A stretch of DNA of 64,000 nucleotides from assembly GCA_000277545.1 (NCBI GenBank), contig AKXM01000016.1, positions 1 through 64,000 of the forward strand, read 5' to 3'. The notes below the pieces were generated by a model. That model was not told the origin of the DNA. It saw only the letters and a program-made list of their open reading frames with translations, and did not search any database. The DNA comes from Enterobacter sp. Ag1. Its GTDB lineage: Bacteria; Pseudomonadota; Gammaproteobacteria; Enterobacterales; Enterobacteriaceae. Within the stretch, counting starts at the first letter, position 1. Each line of letters starts with the position of its first letter. Positions 17,823 to 30,811 of the stretch are shown piece after piece. The translations under genes and the position numbers were made by a program.

Positions 17823-17836
17823 TTGACCAATATCAA
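17823..17836 (+). promoter_or_regulatory. FNR box overlapping the fnr leader (autoregulation)
   Basis: TTGACCAATATCAA matches the FNR consensus TTGAT-N4-ATCAA with one mismatch. It sits 19 bases upstream of the fnr ATG. The E. coli fnr promoter has an almost identical site through which FNR represses itself. Confidence 0.85.
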
Positions 17837-17855
17837 TTACGGTCCGAGCATATCT

Positions 17856-18608
17856 ATGATCCCTGAAAAGCGTATTATTCGACGAATTCAGTCTGGCGGT
17901 TGTGCTATCCATTGTCAGGATTGCAGCATCAGTCAATTATGCATCCCCTTCACGCTTAATGAGCATGAACTCGATCAGCTTGATAATATCATCGAGCGTA
18001 AAAAGCCGATTCAAAAGGGTCAAACCCTGTTTAAAGCAGGTGATGAACTGAAATCGCTGTACGCTATTCGCTCTGGCACCATCAAAAGCTACACCATTAC
18101 CGAGCAAGGCGATGAGCAAATCACCGGTTTCCACCTCGCGGGCGACCTGGTCGGCTTCGACGCCATCGGCACTGGCCATCATCCGAGCTTTGCTCAGGCA
18201 CTCGAAACGTCGATGGTTTGTGAAATCCCGTTTGAAACGCTCGACGATTTGTCCGGTAAAATGCCGAGCCTGCGCCAGCAGATGATGCGCCTGATGAGCG
18301 GCGAAATTAAAGGCGATCAGGACATGATTTTGCTGCTGTCCAAAAAGAATGCCGAAGAGCGCCTGGCGGCGTTTATATACAATCTTTCTCGCCGCTTTGC
18401 GCAGCGTGGCTTCTCACCGCGTGAGTTCCGCCTGACCATGACCCGTGGCGATATCGGTAACTACCTGGGCCTGACGGTAGAAACCATCAGCCGCCTGCTG
18501 GGCCGCTTCCAGAAAAACGGTATGCTGGCGGTGAAAGGCAAGTACATCACTATTGAGAATATCGATCTGTTATCCGACCTCGCGGGCCAGTCGCGCAGCG
18601 TTGCCTGA
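17856..18608 (+). CDS. fnr: Anaerobic global regulator FNR
   Basis: This 250-residue CRP/FNR-family regulator switches gene expression between aerobic and anaerobic growth. The [4Fe-4S] ligands are present: Cys20, Cys23 and Cys29 in '[14 protein letters not shown]', plus Cys122 in 'SMVCEIPF'. A cyclic-nucleotide-like beta-roll, a dimer helix and a C-terminal helix-turn-helix ('[16 protein letters not shown]') follow; the E-SR DNA-contact residues are intact. The ATG at 17856 ('[15 protein letters not shown]') gives the K-12 length; the longer frame upstream overlaps the FNR box and is rejected. Confidence 0.97.
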   Translation: MIPEKRIIRRIQSGGCAIHCQDCSISQLCIPFTLNEHELDQLDNIIERKKPIQKGQTLFKAGDELKSLYAIRSGTIKSYTITEQGDEQITGFHLAGDLVGFDAIGTGHHPSFAQALETSMVCEIPFETLDDLSGKMPSLRQQMMRLMSGEIKGDQDMILLLSKKNAEERLAAFIYNLSRRFAQRGFSPREFRLTMTRGDIGNYLGLTVETISRLLGRFQKNGMLAVKGKYITIENIDLLSDLAGQSRSVA

Positions 18609-18741
18609 TAACCCTCCCCTTTGCCGGATCGGCTTTTATCCCTTTTATTGATCCGGCAAGGGCTCTTCACCTGTTTCATTCCTTTCTTATGGGTTAATCT
18701 TACTTCACAGACTGTGGTTAAGCAGTTGTAAGGAGACCTGT

Positions 18742-19692
18742 ATGGCAAACTACCAAAACATGCTAGTCGCGATTGATCCTAATCAGGACGATCAGCCTGC
18801 CCTGCGGCGCGCTGTTTATTTGCATCAACGGATTGGCGGCAGGATCAAAGCCTTCCTGCCTATCTATGATTTTTCCTACGAAATGACCACGCTTCTGTCC
18901 CCCGATGAACGCACCGCAATGCGCAAAGGGGTTATCAGCCAGCGCACGGCCTGGATTAAGCAACAGGCGCAGTACTATATCGAAGCCGGTATTCCTATTG
19001 ATATCAAGGTGGTGTGGCATAACCGCCCGTTCGAAGCCATTATCCAGGAAGTGATCGCCGGCGGGCACGATCTGCTGCTAAAAATGGCGCACCAGCATGA
19101 CAAACTGGAAGCCGTGATTTTCACTCCAACCGACTGGCATTTGCTGCGTAAATGCCCCTGCCCGGTGTGGATGGTCAAAGACCAGCCGTGGCCGGAAGGC
19201 GGCAAGGCGCTGGTGGCGGTGAACCTTGCCAGCGAAGAGCTTTACCACAACGCGCTGAATGAAAAACTGGTGAGAGAGACGCTGAAGCTGGCGGATGATG
19301 TCAACCATACCGAAGTTCACCTGATTGGCGCGTATCCGGTTACCCCCATCAACATTGCCATTGAGCTGCCTGATTTTGATCCGAGCGTGTATAACGACGC
19401 CATTCGCGGCCAGCATCTGGTGGCCATGAAGGCGCTGCGTCAGAAATACGGCATTGATGAAAAGATGACGCACGTCGAGAAAGGCCTGCCGGAAGAGGTG
19501 ATCCCTGACCTGGCCGAGCATCTTCAGGCCGGGATTGTGGTACTCGGCACCGTCGGGCGAACGGGACTTTCCGCAGCGTTTCTGGGCAACACCGCGGAAC
19601 AGGTTATCGACCATTTGCGCTGTGATTTATTGGTGATAAAACCGGACGATTACCAGACGCCGGTTGAGATGGACGACCCGGAAGACGACTGA
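18742..19692 (+). CDS. uspE: Universal stress protein E
   Basis: This 316-residue cytoplasmic protein carries two tandem Usp domains (about residues 1-150 and 160-305). The start '[20 protein letters not shown]' and the second-domain nucleotide-loop region '[20 protein letters not shown]' (ending 'TAEQVIDHL') match UspE. UspE is induced in stasis and stress and contributes to resistance to DNA damage and to cell aggregation or motility traits. It follows fnr by 133 bases, with a GGAG site before the ATG. Confidence 0.95.
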   Translation: MANYQNMLVAIDPNQDDQPALRRAVYLHQRIGGRIKAFLPIYDFSYEMTTLLSPDERTAMRKGVISQRTAWIKQQAQYYIEAGIPIDIKVVWHNRPFEAIIQEVIAGGHDLLLKMAHQHDKLEAVIFTPTDWHLLRKCPCPVWMVKDQPWPEGGKALVAVNLASEELYHNALNEKLVRETLKLADDVNHTEVHLIGAYPVTPINIAIELPDFDPSVYNDAIRGQHLVAMKALRQKYGIDEKMTHVEKGLPEEVIPDLAEHLQAGIVVLGTVGRTGLSAAFLGNTAEQVIDHLRCDLLVIKPDDYQTPVEMDDPEDD

Positions 19693-19711
19693 TGTGGCCA
19701 TCCATTCAGGC

Positions 19712-19748
19712 AAAAAACCCCGCAGCCCATTTACCTGCGGGGTTTTTA
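19712..19748. terminator. Bidirectional terminator between uspE and the antiporter gene
   Basis: A hairpin AAAACCCCGCAG / CTGCGGGGTTTT is flanked by A and T runs on both sides, serving the convergent uspE (+) and antiporter (-) genes. Confidence 0.88.
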
Positions 19749-19804
19749 TTGGTCAGTGGCTGGAGCCGAATACGTTCCAGCTATTCTGCCCGAGCACGGG
19801 CCTT

Positions 19805-21229
19805 TTACTTATCCCGGTACGGGATAGCCGGCACATCCTCTTCCCCAGTGATAACCCGGTCAGGATGTACGAGTTGTTCCCCCTTCACAAATCTGGCACT
19901 GACGGCGCCAAACAATGTAAAGCCAAGAATGGTGGCTACGCCCCCGTACATCAAAGCCTTATCACCAGAATTCACTAACGCAAAGTAGCTGTACGCAGCC
20001 CCAACCCCTGCGATTGCGTTATTCAACAGAGCCTTATGGCTGGGTACCCGGTTGATTTCCTGAATTGTTACCAGAGCTGCCATAGACAGGATGTAGGGAA
20101 TAAGATTCGTGACGACCGACAGGTCAACTACGGTTGAAAATTGGTCAGAGACACCCAGATTACCGGTGGCTACATGATGAATCCAGCCGTAGCGAGTCCC
20201 GTCAGGGCTGGCGGGAATTGAAAACCACCCCAGAATGGTTTGAATCCCTAACAGAATCAGCATTCCTGCGATGGGGGTTCCACTCTTATTACATTTAGCG
20301 AAAATTCGTACAAAATAGCCCACTTCCGCAGAACTCTTGAAGACTTGTGCAGTAGTGAACTGCCAGCCCAGTAAGGAACCGATGCAGGCGATAATCATCA
20401 GGCCCGTGATGATATTCCCTACCATGGGAGTAAACATCGTGGCGAATACCAGGCCAAACGGCGCGTTTGAACTGGCAAGTTCAGCGTTTGGAATAATTCC
20501 GCCAATGACGTTGGTCGACACGATATAGATAACCGCAGAGCCCAATGTCCCGAAGAGCACGGCGATGGGTACATTCTTTTTAGGATTATCCACCGCATCA
20601 CTGTTCGCGCAGGCTGATTCGAGCCCAAGAAAGGCCCACAGCGTGATTGCTACGGAAGAGCCTGCGGCATCAAGTAGCGTGCTGTTATGAGGGTTCCAGC
20701 CTGCGGCATATATTTCGGGTTTAAACCAGAACCATCCCACCGTCGATACCACCACGACCGGCGCGATCACCCCCCAAACAGTGACGCCACCAATTTTACC
20801 GGTTATGCTGGCTCCACCAAAATTAGCAAACGTGGTTAACCATAAAAGTCCTATCGTCATTAATCCAATTTGCAGAGGATTAGGATTAATATTGAATAGC
20901 CCAATAATATAACCCACGGCAGTGATGGAGATCGCGACGTTACCAATGACGATCGCAACGCCATAGGTGTAGTTTGCAATGTAATTCCCCGCCTTACCAA
21001 AGGCATACTCAGCGTAACCGCCCATGCCACCAAGCTTATTACTCATCGTACCGCAGCAGGCAAAAGCCCAGGCCAGCGCCATTGAACCCACGGCAGTAAT
21101 CACCCAGGATACTATCGAAATATTCCCGACTTGAGCCAGCTTAGTGGGTAGTAATATTATTCCCGATCCTAACATGTTGATGGCAGTCAACATTGTTAGC
21201 TGAGTGACACTCATTTTCTTAATTGCCAT
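19805..21229 (-). CDS. PotE-like basic amino-acid/amine antiporter (APC family)
   Basis: This 474-residue, about 12-TM transporter of the APC superfamily is closest by eye to PotE, the putrescine/ornithine antiporter: 'GSGIILLPTKLAQVGNISIV', 'GGMGGYAEYAFGKAGN', 'ALWAFLGLESACANSD'-like and 'YIVSTNVIGGIIPNAELASS'. It has about 25-30 extra residues near 'SIPASPDGTRYGWIHHVATG' that PotE lacks, and a longer C-terminal tail. The ATG at 21229 is chosen for its AGGAG spacing; a GTG two codons earlier is too close. It lies 31 bases after the decarboxylase gene, so the pair should exchange an amino acid for its amine product and consume protons, raising internal pH. Confidence 0.82.
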   Translation of the reverse strand: MAIKKMSVTQLTMLTAINMLGSGIILLPTKLAQVGNISIVSWVITAVGSMALAWAFACCGTMSNKLGGMGGYAEYAFGKAGNYIANYTYGVAIVIGNVAISITAVGYIIGLFNINPNPLQIGLMTIGLLWLTTFANFGGASITGKIGGVTVWGVIAPVVVVSTVGWFWFKPEIYAAGWNPHNSTLLDAAGSSVAITLWAFLGLESACANSDAVDNPKKNVPIAVLFGTLGSAVIYIVSTNVIGGIIPNAELASSNAPFGLVFATMFTPMVGNIITGLMIIACIGSLLGWQFTTAQVFKSSAEVGYFVRIFAKCNKSGTPIAGMLILLGIQTILGWFSIPASPDGTRYGWIHHVATGNLGVSDQFSTVVDLSVVTNLIPYILSMAALVTIQEINRVPSHKALLNNAIAGVGAAYSYFALVNSGDKALMYGGVATILGFTLFGAVSARFVKGEQLVHPDRVITGEEDVPAIPYRDK

Positions 21230-21260
21230 ATTCACTCTCCTGCAGCTAACTGGGTTACCG

Positions 21261-23564
21261 TTAGATGCTTTCTTTTAGGCATTGAACGTAATAAACCCCA
21301 TTTTTATTCTCTACACCATGGATATCATGGCCAAAACCTGGGAATCGCCGATCCCATAATTGCAGAATCTGCAAATATTTGATGTATGGGCTATCTTTAT
21401 CTCCCGCGTTCTCGCCTGGCATGATCATTGGAATTCCAGGCGGATAAGGAACAACACCGGTCGCGAGAGTGCGGTTGTAAAGATCATCCATGCTAACTGT
21501 TTCAATATCGTTGTGTACGAGCCTGATATAAGCCTCGGCTGGAGTGAGTACCGGTTTCGGTAATATGGTGAAGGCTTTCTCCTGAACCTTTATGAGATCT
21601 GTTTCTTTGAAAAAGAGGAACATTTCATTAGCAAGATCTTTCAATCCTTTATTTTTGAACGCCTCAGGGCATTCGTTTTCATGTGCATAAAGGAGGTGTT
21701 TGACCGGAATATTGTTATCGTATGCATCTTTAAATTTGAGTAATGCATTGATCAATGTTCCGTATTTCCCTTTGGTAATACCAAGGGAGAAAAGAAACAG
21801 AATGGTAAAATCAGTGGTCTTTTCAACTTGAATGCCTTTCTGGCTAAGAAAAGCCGTCACCAGTGCAGCAGGAATGCCGGCGTTCTCAAGTGAGCCATCC
21901 GTCGCCACGCCGGGCATCACGACGGACACTTTTATCGGATCCAGCATACAGTAGCTGTCTTCGATTCCCTTAAAACCGTGCCATATATCACCCTCTCGCA
22001 ATTCCCAGCAACGAGGGTCGGTAACTAAAAGAGACAGGGGCGCATCTTCAAAAGAAATTTTCTTTCCGGACTCCGGGTCGGGGACAAAGTCTGCATTCCA
22101 GGTGGAGAAAAACCAGTCATCATTTTCCTGAAGTTCTCTTCGAATACGCCTGACGGCCTGGCGAAAACGAACCGCTTCAGTAATTGATTCTGTGGTAAGG
22201 TGCTGACCACTTTGCCCCCGCATCATTTCAGCCGAAACTTCGTTAGCCATAATTATCGGATACAGCGGCGACGTCGAGGCATGCATCATATAAGCTTCGT
22301 TGAAGCGTTCATGAGGAACCGAATTTCGTCCATCCCGCACCCCAATCAGCGATGCCTGCGAAAGTGCAGCTAACAGCTTGTGCGTTGAGGTTGTAGTGAA
22401 AATTGTCGGCAGATCCCTTGGATAATCTTCGGGTTCTCCATACATGCCAAAACGTTCTGCGTAGAGGGGGTTAAATCGCGCATAGCCGTACCATGCCTCA
22501 TCAAAATGAATACGATCGACGCTGCTATTGAGCTGCTTAATAACCGTAGGCACATGGTAGGTCAGGCCATCATAGGTCGAATTTGTGATAATGCTGTGCA
22601 GCGGTTTTTTATTCTTATCTGTGGCGAGAGGGTTTGAGGCGATAGCTTCTTTCACTGCATCACCACTCAGTTGACGGGCATATACCGGCCCAATAATGCC
22701 GAGGTAGTTTCTCGAAGGCATTAAATACGTTGGGATGACCCCCGTCATCGTCAGGGCCTGTTCCGTAGATTTATGGGCGTTGCGGTCGCACAGGGCATAG
22801 TCGTCACGGGCTACGGAAGACATCATAATGACCCTGTTGGACATAGAAGAACCATTGGTAACGGTATAAGCCCTGTCCGCGCCAAATACCCGGGCACAGA
22901 ATTTTTCGCTATCACCAATCGGACCGCTATGATCCAGCAGAGACCCTAATTCTCCGACGGAAATAGAAAGATCGGAGCGCAAAAGATTTTCCCCAAAATA
23001 ATCATGGAATGCCCGGCCAACGGCCGATTTCATGAATGCCGTCCCCCCGGCATGGCCTGGGGTATGCCATGAATATTCATATTTTTCCGCAAACTCAAAA
23101 ATTGCACGAGTGAGCGGCGGAACAATTTTATCCCGATAAGCTAAAATAGACGAATGAATTCTACCTGCCAGGAAAAAAGGCGTATCTTCTTGAACCCAAA
23201 TTAACTCATCAGTTTCACGCATTATTTCATGATTTAAATTCTCAGTCTGTCGATTATCTAATAATAGAAATAAAGGGATGGACTGATTTTTACGTCGAAG
23301 AGATTGTATTACTCTCTTTGCCGATTCATTATTCTGCTCACTGTCACTCATTACCCAATCGAGGAGTACGAGCTCAATAGTTTCATCATTATTTAAAACC
23401 GCGGCGGCGTCATCAGCAGAATCGGCATAAACAGTGGCGACATCCTTACTGTTTAACGCATTAATAAGATTAGAAATAGAATCATTGACTACGCTAACAT
23501 GACAGGCAGAATTATGAACAATTAACGCCTTTAGCGATATTATCCTTTCACTGCGAATATCCAT
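21261..23564 (-). CDS. PLP-dependent ornithine/lysine/arginine decarboxylase (acid-inducible type)
   Basis: This 767-residue fold-III-class basic amino-acid decarboxylase has an N-terminal wing domain (about 10-145, receiver-like), a PLP domain ('YSWHTPGHAGGTAF', 'HFDEAWYGYARFNPLYAERF') with the Schiff-base Lys396 in 'STHKLLAALSQAS', and a C-terminal domain ('VVPYPPGIPMIMPGEN'). The active-site neighbourhood resembles AdiA, yet the partner transporter is PotE-like, so arginine, ornithine or lysine cannot be chosen. A GGAGG site precedes the ATG. The gene is visibly AT-richer than its neighbours, suggesting acquisition by transfer. No dedicated regulator gene is adjacent. Confidence 0.85.
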   Translation of the reverse strand: MDIRSERIISLKALIVHNSACHVSVVNDSISNLINALNSKDVATVYADSADDAAAVLNNDETIELVLLDWVMSDSEQNNESAKRVIQSLRRKNQSIPLFLLLDNRQTENLNHEIMRETDELIWVQEDTPFFLAGRIHSSILAYRDKIVPPLTRAIFEFAEKYEYSWHTPGHAGGTAFMKSAVGRAFHDYFGENLLRSDLSISVGELGSLLDHSGPIGDSEKFCARVFGADRAYTVTNGSSMSNRVIMMSSVARDDYALCDRNAHKSTEQALTMTGVIPTYLMPSRNYLGIIGPVYARQLSGDAVKEAIASNPLATDKNKKPLHSIITNSTYDGLTYHVPTVIKQLNSSVDRIHFDEAWYGYARFNPLYAERFGMYGEPEDYPRDLPTIFTTTSTHKLLAALSQASLIGVRDGRNSVPHERFNEAYMMHASTSPLYPIIMANEVSAEMMRGQSGQHLTTESITEAVRFRQAVRRIRRELQENDDWFFSTWNADFVPDPESGKKISFEDAPLSLLVTDPRCWELREGDIWHGFKGIEDSYCMLDPIKVSVVMPGVATDGSLENAGIPAALVTAFLSQKGIQVEKTTDFTILFLFSLGITKGKYGTLINALLKFKDAYDNNIPVKHLLYAHENECPEAFKNKGLKDLANEMFLFFKETDLIKVQEKAFTILPKPVLTPAEAYIRLVHNDIETVSMDDLYNRTLATGVVPYPPGIPMIMPGENAGDKDSPYIKYLQILQLWDRRFPGFGHDIHGVENKNGVYYVQCLKESI

Positions 23565-24017
23565 AGTAACCTCCGGGATTGTGCGATTTTATTTTCAATA
23601 AAAACAGACAATTTATATTCAAAATGAAATGTTGAATCACCTCTATCGTATACCACTCTCCAATATAGACCATGCTGGATCAGATGGCGTTAACAGAAAT
23701 GCTCAAATCATTTCTTGCGTACTTTCACATCTACAGCTATGGGATGTTTAACAGCCTCGTAGAAAGGCCTGAATAAACTTAGTGGCTTTCAGGATATACA
23801 GACAATTTTTCCCGATGATAACCCAATTCGCTGAAATCAATATTTTTACAGGATGATGACAAATGGCGTGATTGTTTATTTCTAAAACTAAAAATATCTT
23901 CTTGAGATCCTCTCAATACCTTCGTCCTCCAGATCTGTTTGTTTTGTAAAATATCACACGCTGCGGCTTCGCTCTGATTGCGCCTGAACCTGCGTTTTCG
24001 TTCCTGTCCCGTACCCC
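23565..24017. other. Non-coding gap upstream of the decarboxylase
   Basis: About 450 bases of AT-rich sequence lie between the decarboxylase start and the pntB terminator. They must hold the decarboxylase promoter. A minus-strand frame of 88 codons (23779-24045) runs into the pntB terminator and looks non-coding. No operator is recognised. Confidence 0.45.
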
Positions 24018-24043
24018 AAAAAAAAGCCGCCCATTTGGACGGC
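24018..24043 (-). terminator. Terminator of pntAB
   Basis: The hairpin GCCGTCC-AAAT-GGGCGGC on the minus strand is followed by a run of eight T residues, 20 bases after the pntB stop. Confidence 0.88.
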
Positions 24044-24063
24044 ATTCACAAGACGGCTAACGC

Positions 24064-25455
<1,392 letters not shown>

Positions 25456-25462
25456 TTACCCC

Positions 25463-27536
<2,074 letters not shown>

Positions 27537-28481
27537 ATGAATCTCAAGAACACCCTTCTGGCGTCAGCTCTTATTTCCGTCACCTCGCTGTCCGCTCAGG
27601 CGGCGACCGAACTGACACCAGAGCAGGCGGCCGCACTTAAGCCGTACGATCGAATCACTATCACAGGCCGCTTTAATGCTATCGGCGATGCCGTGGCCGC
27701 CGTATCTCGCCGCGCAGATGCTATCGGGGCCGCTTCTTTCTACGTGCTGGACACCAGCGCAATGGGTGAAAGCGGCAACTCCCGCGTCGTGGCTGATGTT
27801 TATAAGAATGATGCACCTAAAGCCGATGCGCCTAAGAACCGCGTCATCAATGGCGTGATGGAGCTGCCGAAAGACCAGGCTTATCGACTGGAACCCTTTG
27901 ATACCGTCACCGTTCAGGGTTTCTTCCGTACCCAACCGGACGTTAATGATGCCATTACTAAAGCTGCACGCGAAAAAGGGGCTGCCTCCTTCTTTATCGT
28001 GCGCCAGGTCGATACCAACCAGGGCGGCAACCAGCGCGTAACGGCGTTTATCTATAAAGCTGACGCTAAAAAACGCGTTGTGCAAAGTCCGGACCTGCTG
28101 CCAGCAAACTCCGAAGCAGGTAAAGCCGCGCTCGCCGCGGGCGGCGCTGCTGCCAAAAATGTGGAAATTCCAGGTGTTGCTTCTTCAGAAACGCCGTCTT
28201 CCGACGTTGGCCGTTTCTTTGAAACCCAGTCATCTCAGGGCTCACGTTATACCGTAACGCTACCAAACGGCACCAAAGTACAGGAAGTCAACAAGATAAC
28301 GGCTGCTCAAATGGTGCCATTTGACAGCATTAAGTTCACCGGTAACTTCAGCAGCATGACCGAAGTTTCCTACCAGGTTGCGAAGCGTGCAGCTGATAAA
28401 GGGGCTAAGTTCTACCACATCACTCGCCAGTGGCAGGAACAAGGTAACAACTTAACCGTCAGCGCAGACCTGTTTAAATAA
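27537..28481 (+). CDS. ydgH: YdgH, periplasmic protein with three DUF1471 domains
   Basis: This 314-residue protein has a Sec signal peptide ('MNLKNTLLASALISVTSLSAQA' in outline, cleaved after about residue 22) and three BhsA/McbA-like (DUF1471) repeats. Each contains a version of 'PFDTVTVQGFF..DVNDAITKAA..KGAASFFIVRQ', at about residues 37-100, 118-180 and 245-314. DUF1471 proteins are stress-induced envelope proteins of enterobacteria; YdgH is the large three-domain member with no settled biochemical role. The length equals K-12 YdgH and the position next to pntA is conserved. Confidence 0.94.
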   Translation: MNLKNTLLASALISVTSLSAQAATELTPEQAAALKPYDRITITGRFNAIGDAVAAVSRRADAIGAASFYVLDTSAMGESGNSRVVADVYKNDAPKADAPKNRVINGVMELPKDQAYRLEPFDTVTVQGFFRTQPDVNDAITKAAREKGAASFFIVRQVDTNQGGNQRVTAFIYKADAKKRVVQSPDLLPANSEAGKAALAAGGAAAKNVEIPGVASSETPSSDVGRFFETQSSQGSRYTVTLPNGTKVQEVNKITAAQMVPFDSIKFTGNFSSMTEVSYQVAKRAADKGAKFYHITRQWQEQGNNLTVSADLFK

Positions 28482-28497
28482 GATACACCATCAATCA

Positions 28498-28528
28498 AAG
28501 GGCAGCTTCCGCTGCCCTTTTTTTTGCA
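28498..28528 (+). terminator. Terminator of ydgH
   Basis: The hairpin AAAGGGCAGC-TTCC-GCTGCCCTTT is followed by a long T run, 16 bases after the ydgH stop. Confidence 0.92.
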
Positions 28529-28669
28529 CTCAAATCATTTTATCGCACCACACGCATTGCAAGCAGTGTGCACACTCCGTAAAATCCCGCGCCTTAGCGT
28601 GATCCTCCATTTATATGCGAAAAAGCATAATAATTATGCTGGAACACTTCTGACCTCAACAGGATGCGT

Positions 28670-30052
28670 ATGGAAAAGAAACTTGGCCTCGCAGCGCTCA
28701 CCGCGCTGGTATTAAGCTCCATGCTCGGCGCAGGCGTGTTTAGCTTGCCGCAAAATATGGCAAGCGTTGCGAGTCCGGCTGCGTTGCTGATCGGCTGGGC
28801 GATCACTGGCGTAGGTATTCTCCTGCTGGCTTTGGCGATGCTGGTGCTTACCCGACTCCGCCCCGACCTGGACGGCGGAATATTCACCTACGCGCGTGAG
28901 GGCTTTGGGGAGCTTATCGGCTTTTTCTCGGCCTGGGGTTACTGGCTGTGCGCGGTGATCGCCAACGTTTCTTACCTGGTCATTGTTTTCTCCGCCCTTA
29001 GCTTCTTTACCGACACGCCTGAGCTGCGTCTGTTCGGCGACGGCAATACCTGGCAATCCATTGTTGGCGCATCCGTTCTGTTATGGATGGTGCACTGGCT
29101 GGTGCTGCGAGGCGTACAAACGGCGGCCAGCATCAACCTGGTCGCAACGCTTGCGAAGCTGCTGCCTTTGGGGATGTTTGTGGTACTGGCGGCAGTTGCT
29201 TTTAAGCTATCTACCTTCTCTCTCGATTTTACCGGTATTAAACTCGGCGTTCCCGTCTGGGAACAGGTGAAAAACACCATGCTGATTACCCTTTGGGTCT
29301 TTATCGGCGTGGAAGGGGCCGTGGTGGTATCCGCACGAGCAAGAAATAAAAAAGACGTTGGCAGAGCAACGCTTCTGGCTGTCATTGCCGCACTCAGCGT
29401 CTACCTGCTGGTCACGCTACTTTCACTCGGCGTAGTTGCTCGCCCTGAGCTTGCTGCAATGCGCAATCCGTCGATGGCTGGCCTGATGGTCGAAATGATG
29501 GGCCCGTGGGGGGAAGTGATTATTGCTGCCGGATTGATTGTTTCCGTGTGCGGCGCGTACCTGAGCTGGACAATTATGGCTGCAGAAGTGCCATTGCTGG
29601 CGGCAACCCATAAAGCTTTCCCCAAAATGTTTGCCCGTCAGAACAAAAACAACGCACCGTCGGCTTCTCTTTGGCTGACGAATATTAGCGTGCAGGTGTG
29701 CCTCGTGCTGATCTGGCTGACCGGGTCGGACTACAACACGCTGCTAACCATCGCCTCAGAAATGATTCTGGTGCCTTATTTCCTGGTGGGTGCATACCTG
29801 CTAAAAATCGCGACCCGCCCTCTACACAAGGCGATTGGTTTTGGAGCCTGCCTCTACGGTTTGTGGTTGCTTTATGCGTCAGGCCCGATGCATCTGCTGC
29901 TTTCGGTCGTATTGTATGCGCCTGGATTATTAGTCTTTATTTACGCGCGTCGTACCCATACGCACGAAAAGTCGCTAAATTTAAAAGAAAGAACGATGAT
30001 TTGCCTGATGCTGCTGGCAGCATTTCCGGCAACGTGGATGCTGGTGGGGTAA
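28670..30052 (+). CDS. ydgI: YdgI, ArcD-like basic amino-acid antiporter
   Basis: This 460-residue, about 12-TM APC-superfamily protein matches K-12 YdgI (putative arginine/ornithine antiporter) from 'MEKKLGLAALTALVLSSMLG' to the C-terminal 'FPATWMLVG'. Its TM1 helix has the APC 'GAGVFSLPQN' motif. The ATG at 28670 is preferred to the ATG two codons earlier because it reproduces the K-12 start. Substrate assignment rests on homology to ArcD. The folM frame opens immediately after its stop. Confidence 0.92.
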   Translation: MEKKLGLAALTALVLSSMLGAGVFSLPQNMASVASPAALLIGWAITGVGILLLALAMLVLTRLRPDLDGGIFTYAREGFGELIGFFSAWGYWLCAVIANVSYLVIVFSALSFFTDTPELRLFGDGNTWQSIVGASVLLWMVHWLVLRGVQTAASINLVATLAKLLPLGMFVVLAAVAFKLSTFSLDFTGIKLGVPVWEQVKNTMLITLWVFIGVEGAVVVSARARNKKDVGRATLLAVIAALSVYLLVTLLSLGVVARPELAAMRNPSMAGLMVEMMGPWGEVIIAAGLIVSVCGAYLSWTIMAAEVPLLAATHKAFPKMFARQNKNNAPSASLWLTNISVQVCLVLIWLTGSDYNTLLTIASEMILVPYFLVGAYLLKIATRPLHKAIGFGACLYGLWLLYASGPMHLLLSVVLYAPGLLVFIYARRTHTHEKSLNLKERTMICLMLLAAFPATWMLVG

Positions 30053-30097
30053 CGAATCCTTTCCCCGGCAACTATTCTGGATGAGGGGAGCCAAGCT

Positions 30098-30808
30098 ATT
30101 AACCGACCTATTCTTATCACCGGTGCAGGCCAGCGTATTGGCCTGGCACTGGCTCAGCATTTTCTGGCTAAATCTCAGCCGGTAATTGTCAGCTATCGCA
30201 CTCGCCATCCCGCTGTCGACAAACTCGAACAGGCCGGTGTCACTTGCCTGTACGCCGACTTTTCAACGAATGAAGGCATCCTTGAATTCGCTGAACGGGT
30301 GAAGTCACTCACGCCCGCGCTGCGCGCCATCATTCATAATGCCAGCGAATGGAAGCCAGAAACCCGCGACACGGCCCTGTGCGATACGCTACAGGCAATG
30401 ATGCAGGTTCATGTTGCCGCGCCCTACTTACTTAACCATGAGCTGGAGAGCTTGCTGAGAGGACACGGTCAGGCGGGCAGCGATATCATCCATCTGACCG
30501 ATTACGTGGCGGAGCGCGGCAGCGACAAACATATCGCTTACGCCGCCAGTAAAGCGGCACTGGAAAATATGACGCTCTCTTTTGCGCTTAAACTGGCCCC
30601 GGAAGTCAAGGTCAACGCCATCGCGCCTGCCCTGATCATGTTTAACACCGACGACGATGCCGACTACCGCCAGCGCTCGCTTAACAAATCGCTGATGAAA
30701 ATCGCCCCGGGTGAACAGGAAATTGTGCGTCTGGTTGAGTATCTGTTGGCCAGCCGCTATGTCACCGGCAGAAGCCATGCCGTAGACGGTGGCCGGCACC
30801 TACGCTAA
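30098..30808 (+). CDS. folM: Dihydromonapterin reductase FolM, apparent ATT start
   Basis: This short-chain dehydrogenase reduces dihydromonapterin (and dihydrofolate weakly) with NADPH. The frame contains the cofactor motif 'ILITGAGQRIGLALAQHF', 'IIHNASEWKPETRD', the catalytic 'YAASKAALENM' and the ending 'TGRSHAVDGGRHLR' of FolM. No ATG, GTG or TTG occurs in frame between the ydgI stop (30050-30052) and the cofactor motif. The first such codon, GTG 30299, would remove that motif. The best candidate is ATT 30098 with GAGGGG nine bases upstream (236 residues; K-12 has 240). A CTG at 30077 is the alternative. K-12 ydgC, which follows folM there, is missing. Confidence 0.8.
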   Translation: MNRPILITGAGQRIGLALAQHFLAKSQPVIVSYRTRHPAVDKLEQAGVTCLYADFSTNEGILEFAERVKSLTPALRAIIHNASEWKPETRDTALCDTLQAMMQVHVAAPYLLNHELESLLRGHGQAGSDIIHLTDYVAERGSDKHIAYAASKAALENMTLSFALKLAPEVKVNAIAPALIMFNTDDDADYRQRSLNKSLMKIAPGEQEIVRLVEYLLASRYVTGRSHAVDGGRHLR

Positions 30809-30811
30809 CAC

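Noticed and set aside
23779-24045. Possible 88-residue minus-strand gene upstream of the decarboxylase
   Set aside because: Its start lies upstream of the pntAB terminator hairpin, so the frame runs through it; it has no ribosome-binding site or homology.
30299-30808. folM starting at GTG 30299
   Set aside because: It would delete the N-terminal nucleotide-binding motif of a short-chain dehydrogenase, whereas the frame upstream is open and clearly homologous to FolM.
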